From assembly GCF_009729075.1 (NCBI RefSeq), contig NZ_VTGY01000013.1:558001-622000 (forward strand): a stretch of DNA of 64,000 nucleotides. Direction: 5' to 3'. Position numbers and translations under genes: made by a program. Positions within the stretch are counted from its first letter, which is position 1. Each line of letters starts with the position of its first letter. Of the stretch, positions 19,126-28,551 are shown piece by piece. This stretch comes from Mycolicibacterium sp. CBMA 226 (GTDB taxonomy: Bacteria; Actinomycetota; Actinomycetes; Mycobacteriales; Mycobacteriaceae). The notes beneath the pieces are model-generated. The model did not search any database, was not told the DNA's origin, and saw only the letters and a list, made by a program, of their open reading frames with translations.

Positions 19126-19414
19126 GGTGATTCTGCGGCCTGAGTGTGCAAGTTCGAGTGAATCGCGCCCTGGTTACAGAGTCAACACGCGCCTGGGCAT
19201 TGACCGGGTTGAGCCTGCGGCAGCGGCGTAATAGTGCGAGTGGCGGACGCCCGGGCAGCAGAGTGAGTAACGGTGTCGCGTTGATCCTGTAGTCACGGTG
19301 CAAAAGTGCGAGTTGGGGTGCACCCTGGTTACAGAGCCAACACGTGACCGGGCGTCGGCCGCGTTGAGCCTGCGGCCACGGCGCAAAAGTGCGAGTGGCG
19401 GACGCCCGGGCAGC
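19126..19414. repeat. composite tandem repeat upstream of rpsJ
   Basis: A core of about 35 bases (consensus GTTGAGCCTGCGGC, then ACGGCGCAAAAGTGCGAGT) occurs four times, starting near 19126 (degenerate), 19208, 19280 and 19362. Two different tails alternate: tail 1 contains CCCTGGTTACAGAG, tail 2 is GGCGGACGCCCGGGCAGCA. The larger unit core-tail1-core-tail2 is therefore duplicated with a period of about 154 bases. Confidence 0.75.
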
Positions 19415-19435
19415 AAAATCGGCGTCGGCACTGAA

Positions 19436-19451
19436 CTTACTTTTGAGTAAG
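19436..19451 (+). promoter_or_regulatory. palindromic operator and -10 before the hotdog-fold gene
   Basis: CTTACT-TTTG-AGTAAG is a perfect 6-base inverted repeat of the kind bound by TetR-type regulators. It overlaps a -10-like TAAGAT (19448-19453) that ends six bases before the ATG, so transcription may be leaderless. No clear -35 was seen and no regulator gene is adjacent. Confidence 0.5.
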
Positions 19452-19459
19452 ATTCAGAT

Positions 19460-19933
19460 ATGTCGACACTGAGCCCCACGTACCGCGCCTGGAAACAGCT
19501 CTCGGGACGGCCCGGCGGCAGCCTGCTGTTCTCGGCCGCCGCGATGGTGCGGGTGCCGTACTTCGCGTCGGTCCTGCCGCGGGTGGTGACGATGGAGCCG
19601 GGTTACGCCGAGGTGGCCATCCCGAAATGGTTCTTCATCTACAACCATCTCCACACCGTGCACGCCATCGCGTCGTGCAACGCCGCGGAAGCCGCCATGG
19701 GCATGGCCATGGAAGCGACGGTGCCGACGAGCCACCGCTGGATCCCCAAGGCCATGAACGTGCGGTACCTGGCGAAGGCCACCACGTCGTTGCGCGCGCA
19801 CGCGCGGGTCCCCGTGCCCGACTTCGAGACGCTGACCAAGGGAACTGACCTCGTGGTGTCGGTTTCGGTGGTCGACACCTCGGGCGAGGAGGTCGTGCAC
19901 GCCGACATCACGACGTGGGTGACGCCGGCCTGA
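19460..19933 (+). CDS. hotdog-fold protein, DUF4442/PaaI-like
   Basis: A 157-residue protein with a single hotdog domain: the central helix region NHLHTVHAIASCNAAEAAMG and strands KAMNVRYLAKATTSLRAHAR, as in DUF4442 and PaaI-type thioesterase relatives. A substrate cannot be inferred. It ends 11 bases from the stop of a convergent NTF2-like gene. A small palindrome overlaps its probable promoter. Confidence 0.8.
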   Translation: MSTLSPTYRAWKQLSGRPGGSLLFSAAAMVRVPYFASVLPRVVTMEPGYAEVAIPKWFFIYNHLHTVHAIASCNAAEAAMGMAMEATVPTSHRWIPKAMNVRYLAKATTSLRAHARVPVPDFETLTKGTDLVVSVSVVDTSGEEVVHADITTWVTPA

Positions 19934-19944
19934 CCATCGATGCC

Positions 19945-20301
19945 CTAGCCATCGATATATGTGCCGTGGCCTTCGCGAACCAGGTCACCGTCGAAGATCA
20001 GGACTTCGTTGACCAGCTGGCCGCGGTGGTTGCGGTGGTTGATGACGAGCGCCTGCGTCCCGATATAGGTGGCCACCACCTCAAAGTGCAGGTCCGGTAG
20101 CGCGGCGAGCGCGGCGGTCCAGTACCGGCGCAGCGCGTCCTTGCCCCGCACCACTCCCCCGGATTCCGGCACCACACGAGCGGCGACCGGTGAGGTGAAG
20201 ACGACGTCGTCGTGGAAATGCCCGAGCACCGCCTCGACGTCGTGGGCGTTCCAGGCCGCGCACCAGTCACGCGCGAAGCCCTCGGCGTCGGGAATCGTCA
20301 T
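19945..20301 (-). CDS. SnoaL/NTF2-like fold protein
   Basis: A 118-residue protein starting MTIPDAEGFARDWCAAWNAH. The pattern WNAHDVEAVLGHFHDDVVFTSP, then GKDALRRYWTAALAALPDL, is typical of the nuclear transport factor 2-like/SnoaL family of small cone-shaped proteins. Members include isomerases, hydrolases and ligand-binding proteins, so the function is open. A longer frame upstream lacks family similarity and was not used. Confidence 0.8.
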   Translation of the reverse strand: MTIPDAEGFARDWCAAWNAHDVEAVLGHFHDDVVFTSPVAARVVPESGGVVRGKDALRRYWTAALAALPDLHFEVVATYIGTQALVINHRNHRGQLVNEVLIFDGDLVREGHGTYIDG

Positions 20302-20439
20302 GCCACCCCATCGAAGTGGATGCGCGCCGGGGCAGGCAAACCATTTTCGAGCGGTGCAAGCCGAGCGTGCGAGCTTCCGAGACGACACGCCGCCGGCGTC
20401 ACCGGACGCCGCCACTGCCGGCATACGACCGCTGCGAGC

Positions 20440-22077
20440 TCAGTGTTGGAGACCGGCCCAGAACGCGCATTGGTGCACCTCGTCGTAGTCGGTGACCAAT
20501 CGGCTTCCGTCGGGTCGCAACGACATTCGGCTGTCGTTCTCGTCTCCGGTCAGTTGCGGCCAGTCCGGCGCGCCCTCGGCGCTGGGCCGGCCGTCACGGA
20601 CGAAAGAGCTCCAGTAGCCGATCATCTGATCCGACAGCGCGATCTGCTCCGGCGCGGGCGGCGGTGCCCCGCCCATGTTGAAGATGTAGCGCAGATCCAG
20701 CGAATGGCTGGCGCCGACCGGAAATGGCAACTGGCGCAACGGGTCCGGCGTCGGCGGCGTTGGATCGGCGAACTCGTAGCCATACACGGGCGCGTCGGAA
20801 GCCAGCGCGTCGCCGATGCGGTCGGCCACACAGGCGAACGCCCCGTCGGTCACTGCAGTCGAATACGCGACGGCGGCGCTGCCGTGATAGCGGTCCAACG
20901 GATAGCGCTCGGCCACGGCGGGGGCGTCGGCGCCGAACGTCGACTCCAGCAGGTGAGGGTAGGCGTCCGCATGGAACCGCTTGCCCGCACGTAGATATTG
21001 CAATGCGACGAACAGGGTGAACTCGTCGCGGGTGGTGCCGATCATCACGGGCACCCGCGCGGCCGCACCGGTGCTGATGCCCTGCATGGGGTCGACCGGA
21101 AGCAGCGTCGTCCCGGTGACCGGACCGCTCAGGGTGTTCTCGCCGATGCCGTAGTACCACACCGGCTTTCGCAATTTGTCGACCGGCAGGCGGCGCAGAC
21201 AGTCCGCCGCGTCCGTGGGATCGCCGCAGCCTGCCGCCTGCGCGTAGGCGAGGCTCGACCGGGTGGCTTCGGGCAGCGCGACCTGAGCCTGGCACGGCCC
21301 GCTGGCGATGATGGCGGACCGGAACAGGCCGGCCGACGCGGGAGCCACGAGGTGGTCGCACACCGACATGCCGCCGGCAGATTCGCCGGCGATGGTCACC
21401 TTGTTCGGGTCGCCACCGAACGCGGCGATGTTGTCGTGCACCCAGTGCAGCGCCGCCTGCTGGTCGGCCAGTCCGTAGTTCCCGACATCGGGGCCGGCAC
21501 CCAGTGCCGGATGCGCGAGGAACCCCAGCGCACCGAGCCGATAGTTGACGGTGACCACCACGATGTCGCCGAGGGTGGTCAGCCGCGTCGAGTTGTAGAT
21601 GCTGCTGGAGCCGTTGATGAACCCGCCACCGTGCAGCCATACCAGCACCGGTCGACGCTCACCGGAGGTCCGCACCGGCGGCGTCCAGACGTTGAGCGTC
21701 AGGCAGTCCTCGCTGGTGTTGCGCCCCATCTCGAGATCGCCCTTGGGGTCCTGGATGCAGCGCGCTCCCGGTTTTGCGCCGTCACGCGCGCCGTCCCACG
21801 CGATCGCGGGAGCCGGCGGACTGAAGCGGAGCGGCCCCAAAGGCGGTGCGGCATAAGGAATTCCACCGAAGAAGCGGAGATCTGGATTGACCAGCCCGCG
21901 AACCGTCCCCGCCGCCGTGTGCACCAGCGCCGGATCAACCGTCGCCGCGTCTGGCGCGACGGCCGTGGCGCCGTCACTGTGCGAGACCAGGCCACAGCCG
22001 GCCACCAGCAGCACCGCGGCAGCCGCTGCTGCAGCGCGCTGCAGCAGTCTGCGCGGATGGGCGGACGACACGAGCAC
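20440..22077 (-). CDS. type B carboxylesterase, predicted lipoprotein
   Basis: A 545-residue serine hydrolase. The N-terminal signal ends at lipobox LLVAGC (Cys28), so it is probably anchored outside the membrane. The alpha/beta-hydrolase family is shown by the oxyanion HGGGF (WLHGGGFINGSSS), the EDCLTLNVWTP signature, and the nucleophile elbow GESAGGMS. The catalytic acid and histidine would lie in the second half (GASHSLDLRYIF region). Its substrate is unknown. It is divergent from the neighbouring P450 gene and shares its intergenic region. Confidence 0.88.
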   Translation of the reverse strand: MLVSSAHPRRLLQRAAAAAAAVLLVAGCGLVSHSDGATAVAPDAATVDPALVHTAAGTVRGLVNPDLRFFGGIPYAAPPLGPLRFSPPAPAIAWDGARDGAKPGARCIQDPKGDLEMGRNTSEDCLTLNVWTPPVRTSGERRPVLVWLHGGGFINGSSSIYNSTRLTTLGDIVVVTVNYRLGALGFLAHPALGAGPDVGNYGLADQQAALHWVHDNIAAFGGDPNKVTIAGESAGGMSVCDHLVAPASAGLFRSAIIASGPCQAQVALPEATRSSLAYAQAAGCGDPTDAADCLRRLPVDKLRKPVWYYGIGENTLSGPVTGTTLLPVDPMQGISTGAAARVPVMIGTTRDEFTLFVALQYLRAGKRFHADAYPHLLESTFGADAPAVAERYPLDRYHGSAAVAYSTAVTDGAFACVADRIGDALASDAPVYGYEFADPTPPTPDPLRQLPFPVGASHSLDLRYIFNMGGAPPPAPEQIALSDQMIGYWSSFVRDGRPSAEGAPDWPQLTGDENDSRMSLRPDGSRLVTDYDEVHQCAFWAGLQH

Positions 22078-22163
22078 CCAGCGTACTGAACGCCCGCCGG
22101 ATGCAGTTCACAAATAAATCAGGCGACCCCCTCCCCATCGGGCATCGAACGACCTAGACTCCG

Positions 22164-22179
22164 CTTGACAGCTGTCAAG
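22164..22179. promoter_or_regulatory. 16-base perfect palindrome upstream of the P450 gene
   Basis: CTTGACAG-CTGTCAAG is an uninterrupted palindrome 24 bases before the P450 ATG and about 87 bases from the esterase start. It overlaps the expected transcription start after a TAGACT box (22155-22160). It looks like an operator for a dimeric regulator, but differs from the tetR/MFS operator nearby. Confidence 0.65.
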
Positions 22180-22203
22180 TTTTGCGCCCGCGTGAGGAGT
22201 TCA

Positions 22204-23454
22204 ATGACTGCACCCACCACCGACGAGGCCGCCAAGGTCCTTGCCGACCCCACCGCCTACGCCGACGATGACCGGCTGCACAGTGCACTGACACAGCTGA
22301 GGGCGACCAATCCCGTTGCGTGGGTGGACAATCCGCCGTATCGGCCATTCTGGGCGGTCACCAAACACGCCGACATCATGGCGATCGAGCGGGACAACAA
22401 CCTGTTCATCAGCGAGCCGCGTCCGCTGCTGATGCAGGCCGACGCCGAAGACCTGCTCAAGGCCCAGGCCGAGGCCGGCATGGGCCTGCGCACGCTGATC
22501 CACATGGACGACCCGCACCACCGCAAGGTCCGGGCGATCGGCGCCGACTGGTTCCGGCCGAAAGCCATGCGCGATCTGAAGGTCAGGGTCGACGAACTGG
22601 CGAAGCGATACGTGGACCGGATGCGCGACGTGGGCCCGGAGTGCGACTTCGTCGAGGAGATCGCGATCCAGTTCCCGCTGTACGTGATCATGTCGCTGCT
22701 CGGCCTCCCCGAAGAGGACTACGACCGCATGCACACGCTCACGCAGGAGATGTTCGGCGGAGACGACGAGGAGTACTCCCGCGGCCAGTCGCCCGAGGAA
22801 CTGTTCGCCGTGCTCCTCGACTTCTTCCAGTATTTCGCCGCGCTGACCGCATCCCGGCGCGCCAACCCCACCGAGGACCTGGCATCGGCGATCGCCAACG
22901 GCCGCATCGACGGCGAGCCCCTCAGCGACATGGACACCGCGTCCTACTACGTGATCGTCGCCAGCGCCGGCCACGACACCACCAAGGACGCCATCTCCGG
23001 CGGTTTGCACGCGCTGATCCAGAATCCCGGCGAGCTGGCCCGGCTGAAGGCGAACCCCGACCTGATGCCGACCGCGGTCGAGGAGATGATCCGGTGGAGC
23101 ACGCCGGTGAAGGAGTTCATGCGCACCGCGACGGCCGACACCGTCGTCCGTGGCGTGCCGATCACCGCCGGCGAATCTGTCTACCTCGCTTACGTTTCCG
23201 GCAACCGCGACGAAGAGGTGTTCGCCGATCCGTTCCGGTTCGACGTCGGGCGCGAGCCGAACAAACATCTGGCCTTCGGCTACGGCGTGCACTTCTGTCT
23301 GGGTGCGGCGCTGGCCCGCATGGAGATGAACAGCCTGTTCACCGAACTGTTGTCCCGGCTGGACTCGATCGAACTGGCCGGTACACCGGAGCTTTCCGCG
23401 ACGACGTTCGTCGGCGGCTTCAAGCACCTGCCGATCCGATATTCCTTGCGCTGA
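22204..23454 (+). CDS. cytochrome P450
   Basis: A 416-residue soluble P450. The I-helix oxygen-activation motif is ASAGHDTTKDAISGG, the K-helix ExxR lies in LMPTAVEEMIRWSTP, and the haem loop FGYGVHFCLGAALARME has proximal ligand Cys365. The ATG follows GAGGAGTTCA, a good ribosome-binding site. Redox partners and substrate are not evident; the gene is not clustered with a ferredoxin. Its 3' end overlaps the convergent tetR gene by 35 bases. Confidence 0.93.
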   Translation: MTAPTTDEAAKVLADPTAYADDDRLHSALTQLRATNPVAWVDNPPYRPFWAVTKHADIMAIERDNNLFISEPRPLLMQADAEDLLKAQAEAGMGLRTLIHMDDPHHRKVRAIGADWFRPKAMRDLKVRVDELAKRYVDRMRDVGPECDFVEEIAIQFPLYVIMSLLGLPEEDYDRMHTLTQEMFGGDDEEYSRGQSPEELFAVLLDFFQYFAALTASRRANPTEDLASAIANGRIDGEPLSDMDTASYYVIVASAGHDTTKDAISGGLHALIQNPGELARLKANPDLMPTAVEEMIRWSTPVKEFMRTATADTVVRGVPITAGESVYLAYVSGNRDEEVFADPFRFDVGREPNKHLAFGYGVHFCLGAALARMEMNSLFTELLSRLDSIELAGTPELSATTFVGGFKHLPIRYSLR

Positions 23455-24067
23455 CGCGATGCGTCGCGAGAAATCCGTCGACGGCGGCGACGGCGATCTC
23501 GCGGTAATCGAAGTCGGGCAGGGTGCTGAGCTTGCCGAGCACGATCGGGCCGAGTAGCAACGCCGCAGCTCGGACCCGGTCGACGTCACCCAACTCGGCG
23601 ACGGCCTCGGGGCTGGACAGCACCTCCTCGAACGGGACGGCGTATTGCTCGGCCACCCGTTCCCGCAGGTTGCGGACCTCGACGCTCTCGGCGCCGGCCT
23701 GGCCCCACGGCAGGTGTTCGAGGTTGCCGCCGAGCGTCAGCCACGACATGGCCGCCAAGCTGAACGGCGCCTCCGCGATCATTTCAGCCTGGGCGCGCAC
23801 GAGCGCGATCAACCGCTCGCGCAGGTCCCCCTCGGGGAGCGGTACGGGCGCCGGCGGAATGAGCGCGTGAAATGCCGCTGCCAGCAAGTCATTTCCGCTG
23901 GCATAGTGCCGATAGAGGGTGGCCCTGGCCACATTGGACGCGCGGATCACCGCATCGACCGTCACGGCACTGGGACCGCCGGAGCGCAGCAGGGCGGTCG
24001 CCGCCTCGAGAAGCCGCGCCCGTGACCGGGCCGGCCTGGGGTCACCATGTTCGCTGGACAATGCCAA
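23420..24067 (-). CDS. TetR family transcriptional regulator
   Basis: A 215-residue regulator. The N-terminal helix-turn-helix is ARLLEAATALLRSGGPSAVT plus VDAVIRASNVARATLYRHYA. The ligand-binding half (residues about 75-215) is Ala/Leu-rich with no recognised subfamily. It is divergent from a 14-helix MFS transporter, with a perfect 10-base inverted repeat between them, so it very probably represses that pump and itself. Confidence 0.9.
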   Translation of the reverse strand: MALSSEHGDPRPARSRARLLEAATALLRSGGPSAVTVDAVIRASNVARATLYRHYASGNDLLAAAFHALIPPAPVPLPEGDLRERLIALVRAQAEMIAEAPFSLAAMSWLTLGGNLEHLPWGQAGAESVEVRNLRERVAEQYAVPFEEVLSSPEAVAELGDVDRVRAAALLLGPIVLGKLSTLPDFDYREIAVAAVDGFLATHRVSARNIGSAGA

Positions 24068-24082
24068 TCACCTCCGGGCCAC

Positions 24083-24105
24083 AAACGAGACTGCTAGTCT
24101 CGTTT
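24083..24105. promoter_or_regulatory. TetR operator between tetR and the MFS gene
   Basis: AAACGAGACT-GCT-AGTCTCGTTT is a perfect inverted repeat with 10-base arms. It is placed between the divergent start codons (24067 and 24144), ideal for a TetR dimer controlling both. Confidence 0.8.
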
Positions 24106-24143
24106 GAAGATCATCGGTCTTGAAACTACCGGAAGGTGACCAC

Positions 24144-25730
24144 ATGGCCGACAAGGCGAGCGCGGTGAGCCCAGCCGGCGCAGACACCGACCCCGAGATC
24201 GCTCCGACGACGGACCCCGCACCCGCCTCGCGTCGCCGCACCTGGACCCTTTGCGTGGCGTGTTGCAGTGTGCTGATGGTGATTTCGTCGATGGTGGCGC
24301 TCAACACCGCGCTGGGTGACATCGCCGTGGCGACATCGGCCAACCAGACCCAGCTGACCTGGATCATCGACAGTTACACGCTGGTCCTGGCCTGCCTGTT
24401 GCTGCCGGCCGGAGCCATCGGCGACCGCTACGGACGGCGCGGCGCGCTGCTGTTCGGCCTGGCCGTCTTCGCACTGGCGTCGATCGTTCCGGCCCTGAGC
24501 ACCGCGCCCACACACATCATCGCCGCCCGCGCGGTGGCCGGCGCGGGCGCCGCGTTCATGATGCCCGCGACACTGTCCTTGATCACCGCGTCGTACCCGG
24601 CCGACGAGCGCGCCAAGGCAGTGGGTATCTGGGCCGGAATCTGCGGCTGCGGTGCGGTGGTCGGCATGATGGGATCCGGTGTGCTGCTGCACTTCTGGCC
24701 CTGGCAGTCGATCTTCTGGGCCTTCGCCGTCGCGGGCCTCACCCTCGTCGTCCTGACCACGACCATCACGAGCTCCCGTGACCCCGAAGCCAAGCCATTG
24801 GATGTCGCCGGCGCGGTCGTCATCGCCACGGCGGTCGCCGCACTGGTCTACGGCATCCTGGGGGCGCCCGATCGAGGCTGGACGCATCCGGTGGTGCTGG
24901 GTGGCATCGCCGGTGGCCTGATCATGGCGGCGGCGTTCGCGATCATCGAGTTGCGGGCCCGGTATCCGCTGCTGGATGTCCGACTGTTTCTCGATCGTCA
25001 GTTCGGCACCGGAGCCGCAGCCATCACGGTGCTGTTCATGGTGCTGTTCGGCTTCTTCTACCTGGCGATGCAGCTCATGCAACTGGTCATGGGATACAGC
25101 CCGATCGGCATCGCGTTCGCCTTGACCCCGCTCGCCGTACCGTTGCTGATCCTGTCTCCGCTGTCCTCGTGGTATCTCCCCAGGCTGGGCTTGCGCGTCG
25201 TGGTGTTCACCGGCCTGGGGCTGCTGGCGACCGGTCTGTTACTCATGTGCCAGGTGCGTGTCGACTCGTCCTACTGGGCCCTGGCGTGGCCCATGCTCGT
25301 TATCAGCACGGGAGTCGGATTATTCACCGCCCCAACGACTTCAGCGATCATGACGTCCGTGTCCGATGACAAGCAAGGCGTCGCGTCAGCAGTCAACGAC
25401 ACCACCCGGGAGGTGGGCGCAGCCATCGGCATCGCGCTGACCGGATCCCTCCTGGCGGCCGGCTATACCAAGCACATCGGGCCCGCCGTAGCCGGTTTTC
25501 CGGTTCCGGTGCAGGACGCCGCGCGGGGCTCGCTGGCCGGCGCGGTGGCCGCCGCGCCCCATCTGGGCCCGGCCAGCGGTCAGCTCGTGACCGTGGCCCG
25601 GGTGGCGTTCCTGCACGCCATGCAGACATCACTGGTGGTGCTGGCATCGATCACCGCGGTCGCCGGCGTGCTGATCGCGTGCTGGGCGCCCGGTCGCGAC
25701 CGCAGCCACTCGGCCGTCACGCGCCGATGA
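24144..25730 (+). CDS. MFS drug-efflux transporter, DHA2 (EmrB/QacA) family
   Basis: A 528-residue membrane protein with about 14 predicted helices and the MFS motif A in GDRYGRRGALLFGLAVFALA. Early segments (LMVISSMVALNTALGDIAVA, LTWIIDSYTLVLACLLLPAG) fit the proton-driven multidrug DHA2 family. The ATG is preceded by GGAAGG and was chosen over an upstream TTG. It is paired with a divergent tetR and operator. The 3' end overlaps the convergent mftG by 14 bases. Confidence 0.9.
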   Translation: MADKASAVSPAGADTDPEIAPTTDPAPASRRRTWTLCVACCSVLMVISSMVALNTALGDIAVATSANQTQLTWIIDSYTLVLACLLLPAGAIGDRYGRRGALLFGLAVFALASIVPALSTAPTHIIAARAVAGAGAAFMMPATLSLITASYPADERAKAVGIWAGICGCGAVVGMMGSGVLLHFWPWQSIFWAFAVAGLTLVVLTTTITSSRDPEAKPLDVAGAVVIATAVAALVYGILGAPDRGWTHPVVLGGIAGGLIMAAAFAIIELRARYPLLDVRLFLDRQFGTGAAAITVLFMVLFGFFYLAMQLMQLVMGYSPIGIAFALTPLAVPLLILSPLSSWYLPRLGLRVVVFTGLGLLATGLLLMCQVRVDSSYWALAWPMLVISTGVGLFTAPTTSAIMTSVSDDKQGVASAVNDTTREVGAAIGIALTGSLLAAGYTKHIGPAVAGFPVPVQDAARGSLAGAVAAAPHLGPASGQLVTVARVAFLHAMQTSLVVLASITAVAGVLIACWAPGRDRSHSAVTRR

Positions 25731-27123
25731 ACCGGGCCGCGCGGTGCGCCAGCATGACGATCGTCGCGTGCGGACCCCGGCCGGTGATGCCGGGGAGCGC
25801 GGCACCGTCGGCCACCCACAACCCCTCGATGCCCCGCACCCGGCACTGGGGGTCCAGGACGGCGCGGTCGTCACCGTCGGCGCCCATCGGCGCCGTGGCC
25901 GACAGATGCTGCGCGGTGGACCAGGCGGGTTCGCCGGCGGTGACAGCGTCACCGAACAGGTCGCGGCACAGTTCGTAGCCGACCTGCAGTGCGGCGGCGT
26001 CGGCCGGGTCGGCGTCGTAACGGTGCTCGATGGTCGGCCGCACGTCCGGGTCGTCGGATACCAGCAGGACCCGGCCCTGCGCGCGCGGTCGCATCAGCGA
26101 GATGCCGATGTGCACCGGGTCCGCGTCGCCGGGAACCCCACCGGTCATGGCCGCGAATCCCCAGGTGTACGGCCGGATTTCCAATTCATCGGTGGTGAGC
26201 AGCAACTCGAGCGGCGGGCGCCCGGGATCGGCGGGCCAGCTGGTGGGCACCACCCATTCCGGGTGATCGGCGCAGGCGGCCCCGACCGGCAGGTCCGCCA
26301 CCACCGGTACGCCGACACTGCGCAACTGCGCGGCGGGGCCGATCCCCGACAGCATCAGAACGTGCGCGGACTCAATTGCCCCGGCGCACAAGACAATCCG
26401 GTCGGCATACCGATCCACCGGGCCATCGGGGCCCAGGCAGCGCACCCCGATCGCGCGGTCGCCGTCGAACAGCACCCGCAGCGCGCGAGTGCCGGCCAGC
26501 ACCGTCAGGTTGTCGCGGCCGAGGGCGACCGCCAGATAGACCTCGCCCGGACCGTGCCGGTGCCCGGCGGCGTCGATGTTGAGCGGCACCGCACCGAGGC
26601 CGGGCCGCGCACTCGCCGTGGCGTTGAGGTCGTCAACCCACGGATAGCGGGTTGCGGCGGCAGCGCGGAATGCCTGTGAGGGCGCTGCGAATTCGCTGGT
26701 ACGGCGTACCGGGACCGGGCCTGCCGAACCGTGTTCGGCTCCACCGAAGTCGTGGTCGGTCTCGATGGCGCAATAGTGCGGCAGGACGTCGGCCCAGGCC
26801 CAACCCGGCACCGCCCAGGCCTCGAAATCCGACGGCCAGGCCCGGCAGAAGTAACCGCCGTTGATCGCGCCGGACCCGCCCAGTACCCGGCCCCGCACGA
26901 TATCCACAGACCGGGCCGGATTCTGCGTCAGCGTCGTGCGGTGTTGCCGCGTCACGGTGCTGCCGACCCCGATGGGCAGCACCCAGCCCGGTTCCGGACG
27001 CACCGTGCCGCCGGTCTCCAGCACCGTCACCCGGCAGGCCGGATCGGCCGAAAGACGCTCGGCCAGAACGCAGCCGGCGCTTCCGGCCCCGACGATCAGG
27101 ACGTCATCGCGACGCGGGCTCAA
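25717..27123 (-). CDS. mftG: mycofactocin-associated GMC oxidoreductase MftG
   Basis: A 468-residue FAD enzyme of the glucose-methanol-choline family. The FAD-binding site [20 protein letters not shown] is at the N-terminus, followed by [20 protein letters not shown], with the C-terminal [20 protein letters not shown]. In the mycofactocin pathway MftG is proposed to move electrons from reduced mycofactocin to the respiratory chain. Its TTG start overlaps the mftF stop by four bases (TTGA); no better start is available, and the coupling supports it. Confidence 0.88.
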   Translation of the reverse strand: MSPRRDDVLIVGAGSAGCVLAERLSADPACRVTVLETGGTVRPEPGWVLPIGVGSTVTRQHRTTLTQNPARSVDIVRGRVLGGSGAINGGYFCRAWPSDFEAWAVPGWAWADVLPHYCAIETDHDFGGAEHGSAGPVPVRRTSEFAAPSQAFRAAAATRYPWVDDLNATASARPGLGAVPLNIDAAGHRHGPGEVYLAVALGRDNLTVLAGTRALRVLFDGDRAIGVRCLGPDGPVDRYADRIVLCAGAIESAHVLMLSGIGPAAQLRSVGVPVVADLPVGAACADHPEWVVPTSWPADPGRPPLELLLTTDELEIRPYTWGFAAMTGGVPGDADPVHIGISLMRPRAQGRVLLVSDDPDVRPTIEHRYDADPADAAALQVGYELCRDLFGDAVTAGEPAWSTAQHLSATAPMGADGDDRAVLDPQCRVRGIEGLWVADGAALPGITGRGPHATIVMLAHRAARFIGA

Positions 27124-28538
27124 GTCCGGATCTGCGGCTTGAGCGCACCCAGGTGCCGCTCGCGTACCACGCCGCCCCACAACCCGAGGCCGTAGGCGAT
27201 GTCATCGAGACGCTTGAGTAGCAGGTAGGCCAGCAGGCCCACGCGTTGGGTGTTGTCGTCCACCGTGTGGTGGCGGCGGGCCCAGTCGACGACGCCGTCC
27301 ACGATCGCGGCGATGAGCACCACTTGACGCCAGCGCCGGAAACACACCGCCAGCACCAGCGCCACCGGCCAGTAGTGCCGACACAGCGCGGCGGCGAGTT
27401 GCAGCGCCGCGGCCCACAGTCCTTGCGCGGCCACGGCGGCGACTTCCCGCGGTTCGGTGTCGACCGATCGCAGCGAGTTGGCGATGCGCCGCCCGGTGAT
27501 CGCGGCGGCGATCGTCGAGGCCAGGTAGCCCAACCCGGACCCCATGGCCAGCAGCACCCAGACCACCAGAGTCCAGCCGGAGATCACCAGCGGCGCGGTC
27601 TTGCCCGGGTGCCGTACCGACAGCGGCGCGGCCGAGGAGCCGTAAAAGGCCTTGCGGACGAACCATTCTCCCAACGCGGTGCGGTGATCGTGGCCGACCA
27701 ACGCGATCGGTTCGTACCGCAGCCGGGCCCCGGCCTCGATGAACCGCCAGCACAGGTCCACGTCCTCGCCGGACTGCAACGACTCGTCGAAGCCGCCCAC
27801 CTGGTCGAGCGCCGCGCGCCGGCAGACGATGGCCGCGCTCGGCACGTAGGCCACCATGCCGTACGGCACTACGGGCGCTTCGCGCATGCCGAGGTCCAGC
27901 GACGAGCGCACGGCCTCGTAGCGCGCGATCAGATTGTCGGGCTCGTGGAGGCCGACGATGCGGGGCGCGACCAACGCGACCGCGGGGTCGCAAAAGTGCC
28001 CCAGCAACGCTTCCAGCCACCCGCGGCGGGGCACCACGTCCGAGTCCAGGAACGCCACGAAGTCGGTCTCGCAGGCGGCCAGCCCGGTGTTGCGCGCCGC
28101 GGCCGGCCCGCGGCTGACATCGTGGCGGAGCACCCGCACGTCGCAGTGGCCGGCCAGGTCGCAGAAGTCCGCGGCCTGCAGCGGCACCACGGACCCGTCG
28201 TCGACGACGACGACGCGCATGCCGCGCAGCGACCGCACCAGCCGGGCGACGCCAACTGCGTTGTCGCGTACCGGAACAACGACGGTGACGTCCCGGTGCG
28301 ATGGACCGGTCGCCGGCCGCGGGTGAGCCACCGTGGCGTCGAGCAGGGTGCGCGCCAGCTGGGCGCTCTGGGCGTCGTGCACCTCGAGCCGGCCGCCGTC
28401 GAGCATGGTCTGCGCGGCCGGAGCCAGCCGCAACAACCGCGTCGGCGAACCACCGAGCAGCGCGGCGCCCTCACCCAGCACCTTCACACGGCGATCCACT
28501 TGTACGGCAAAGCCGTCGGGCAGCCTCGGCCCCGTCAC
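27120..28538 (-). CDS. mftF: mycofactocin glycosyltransferase MftF
   Basis: A 472-residue membrane-associated GT2 glycosyltransferase that adds the oligosaccharide (mainly glucose) chain to mycofactocin. The GT-A domain shows [33 protein letters not shown], and the metal-binding [19 protein letters not shown]. Hydrophobic segments lie near the C-terminus. The GTG start ([17 protein letters not shown]) lies 13 bases after the mftE stop. Confidence 0.92.
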   Translation of the reverse strand: MTGPRLPDGFAVQVDRRVKVLGEGAALLGGSPTRLLRLAPAAQTMLDGGRLEVHDAQSAQLARTLLDATVAHPRPATGPSHRDVTVVVPVRDNAVGVARLVRSLRGMRVVVVDDGSVVPLQAADFCDLAGHCDVRVLRHDVSRGPAAARNTGLAACETDFVAFLDSDVVPRRGWLEALLGHFCDPAVALVAPRIVGLHEPDNLIARYEAVRSSLDLGMREAPVVPYGMVAYVPSAAIVCRRAALDQVGGFDESLQSGEDVDLCWRFIEAGARLRYEPIALVGHDHRTALGEWFVRKAFYGSSAAPLSVRHPGKTAPLVISGWTLVVWVLLAMGSGLGYLASTIAAAITGRRIANSLRSVDTEPREVAAVAAQGLWAAALQLAAALCRHYWPVALVLAVCFRRWRQVVLIAAIVDGVVDWARRHHTVDDNTQRVGLLAYLLLKRLDDIAYGLGLWGGVVRERHLGALKPQIRT

Positions 28539-28551
28539 TGTCCCACCCCCG

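Larger units (their letters stand above)
18783..19459. other. 677-base non-coding region upstream of rpsJ
   Basis: No convincing gene is present on either strand. The half nearest rpsJ is the operon leader, with a promoter at 19048-19076 reading left. The half nearest the hotdog-fold gene is occupied by a composite repeat (four copies of a 35-base core). A small palindrome and a -10 element sit just before the plus-strand gene. Confidence 0.7.

Noticed and set aside
18794..19303. Minus-strand open frames upstream of rpsJ
   Set aside because: They run through the rpsJ promoter and the tandem repeat, lack ribosome-binding sites, and their peptides merely translate the repeat.
23420..23454. Suspected frameshift where the P450 and tetR 3' ends overlap
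   Set aside because: Both proteins have complete, family-length C-termini, so a simple 35-base convergent overlap explains it.
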